5,424 nucleotides of DNA. It comes from an uncultured Lachnospiraceae bacterium (GTDB lineage Bacteria > Bacillota > Clostridia > Lachnospirales > Lachnospiraceae). Under the pieces are notes generated by a model. It was not told the origin of the DNA. It made no database searches and saw nothing but the letters and a program-made list of their open reading frames with translations. The stretch spans positions 1 to 5,424 of the forward strand of contig USKC01000222.1 in the NCBI GenBank assembly GCA_900555195.1, written 5' to 3'. A program made the position numbers and the translations under genes. Positions 5,415 to 5,424 of this stretch are shown piece after piece (the first letter of the stretch is position 1; every line of letters starts with the position of its first letter).

Positions 5415-5424
5415 AGGCGTGATG

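Noticed and set aside
1..5424. CRISPR array, tRNA or rRNA gene, insertion sequence ends
   Set aside because: No regularly spaced direct repeats with spacers, no cloverleaf-like stretch, no ribosomal sequence and no transposase frame or terminal inverted repeats were seen.

Overview
The window looks like chromosomal DNA from a spore-forming, low-to-mid GC Firmicute of the class Clostridia, most likely Lachnospiraceae-like. The support is a gatA-gatB pair for the transamidosome route to Gln-tRNA(Gln), a SpoVAC spore-germination membrane protein, strong purine-rich Shine-Dalgarno sites, and an intracellular alpha-amylase of the GH13 subfamily 5 type. The exact taxon cannot be read from the sequence.

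Layout. Positions 2-865 (+) hold the C-terminal part of gatA, cut by the left window edge. gatB (880-2334, +) follows after 14 nt. At about position 1320, inside gatB, base composition and codon use change abruptly. GC at third codon positions is about 38% in a 50-codon sample of gatA, 47% over gatB codons 1-147, and 77% over the next 100 codons. Everything to the right is in the GC-richer style, so the left and right parts may have different histories (recombination, or a chimeric assembly join in a conserved stretch).

Positions 2335-2507 are a non-coding or decayed spacer with two weak hairpins and a 15-codon ORF behind a good Shine-Dalgarno. Then comes an ORF (2508-3218, +) ending in a HEPN ribonuclease motif (R-N-x3-H). 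It resembles the C-terminal half of ApeA-like HEPN proteins, some of which are single-gene anti-phage effectors. It lacks a convincing start, and its C-terminal helix appears to continue in another frame after the motif, so it is probably a truncated and frameshifted remnant. A consensus-like sigma-A promoter (3224-3252) inside that decayed tail is well placed to drive the alpha-amylase gene (3283-4740, +).

The amylase converges on spoVAC (4884-5339, -). The 143-nt spacer between them holds a weak hairpin and three 14-bp pyrimidine-rich tandem repeats. spoVAC has a good candidate forespore sigma-G promoter directly upstream (5386-5414, -) and no spoVAD downstream.

The genes form no single pathway: translation quality (gatAB), a likely defence-gene remnant, intracellular glucan breakdown, and spore calcium-dipicolinate transport. 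No convincing new system was found. The points most worth checking are the break in gatB, the degraded ApeA-like HEPN gene, and the solitary spoVAC.
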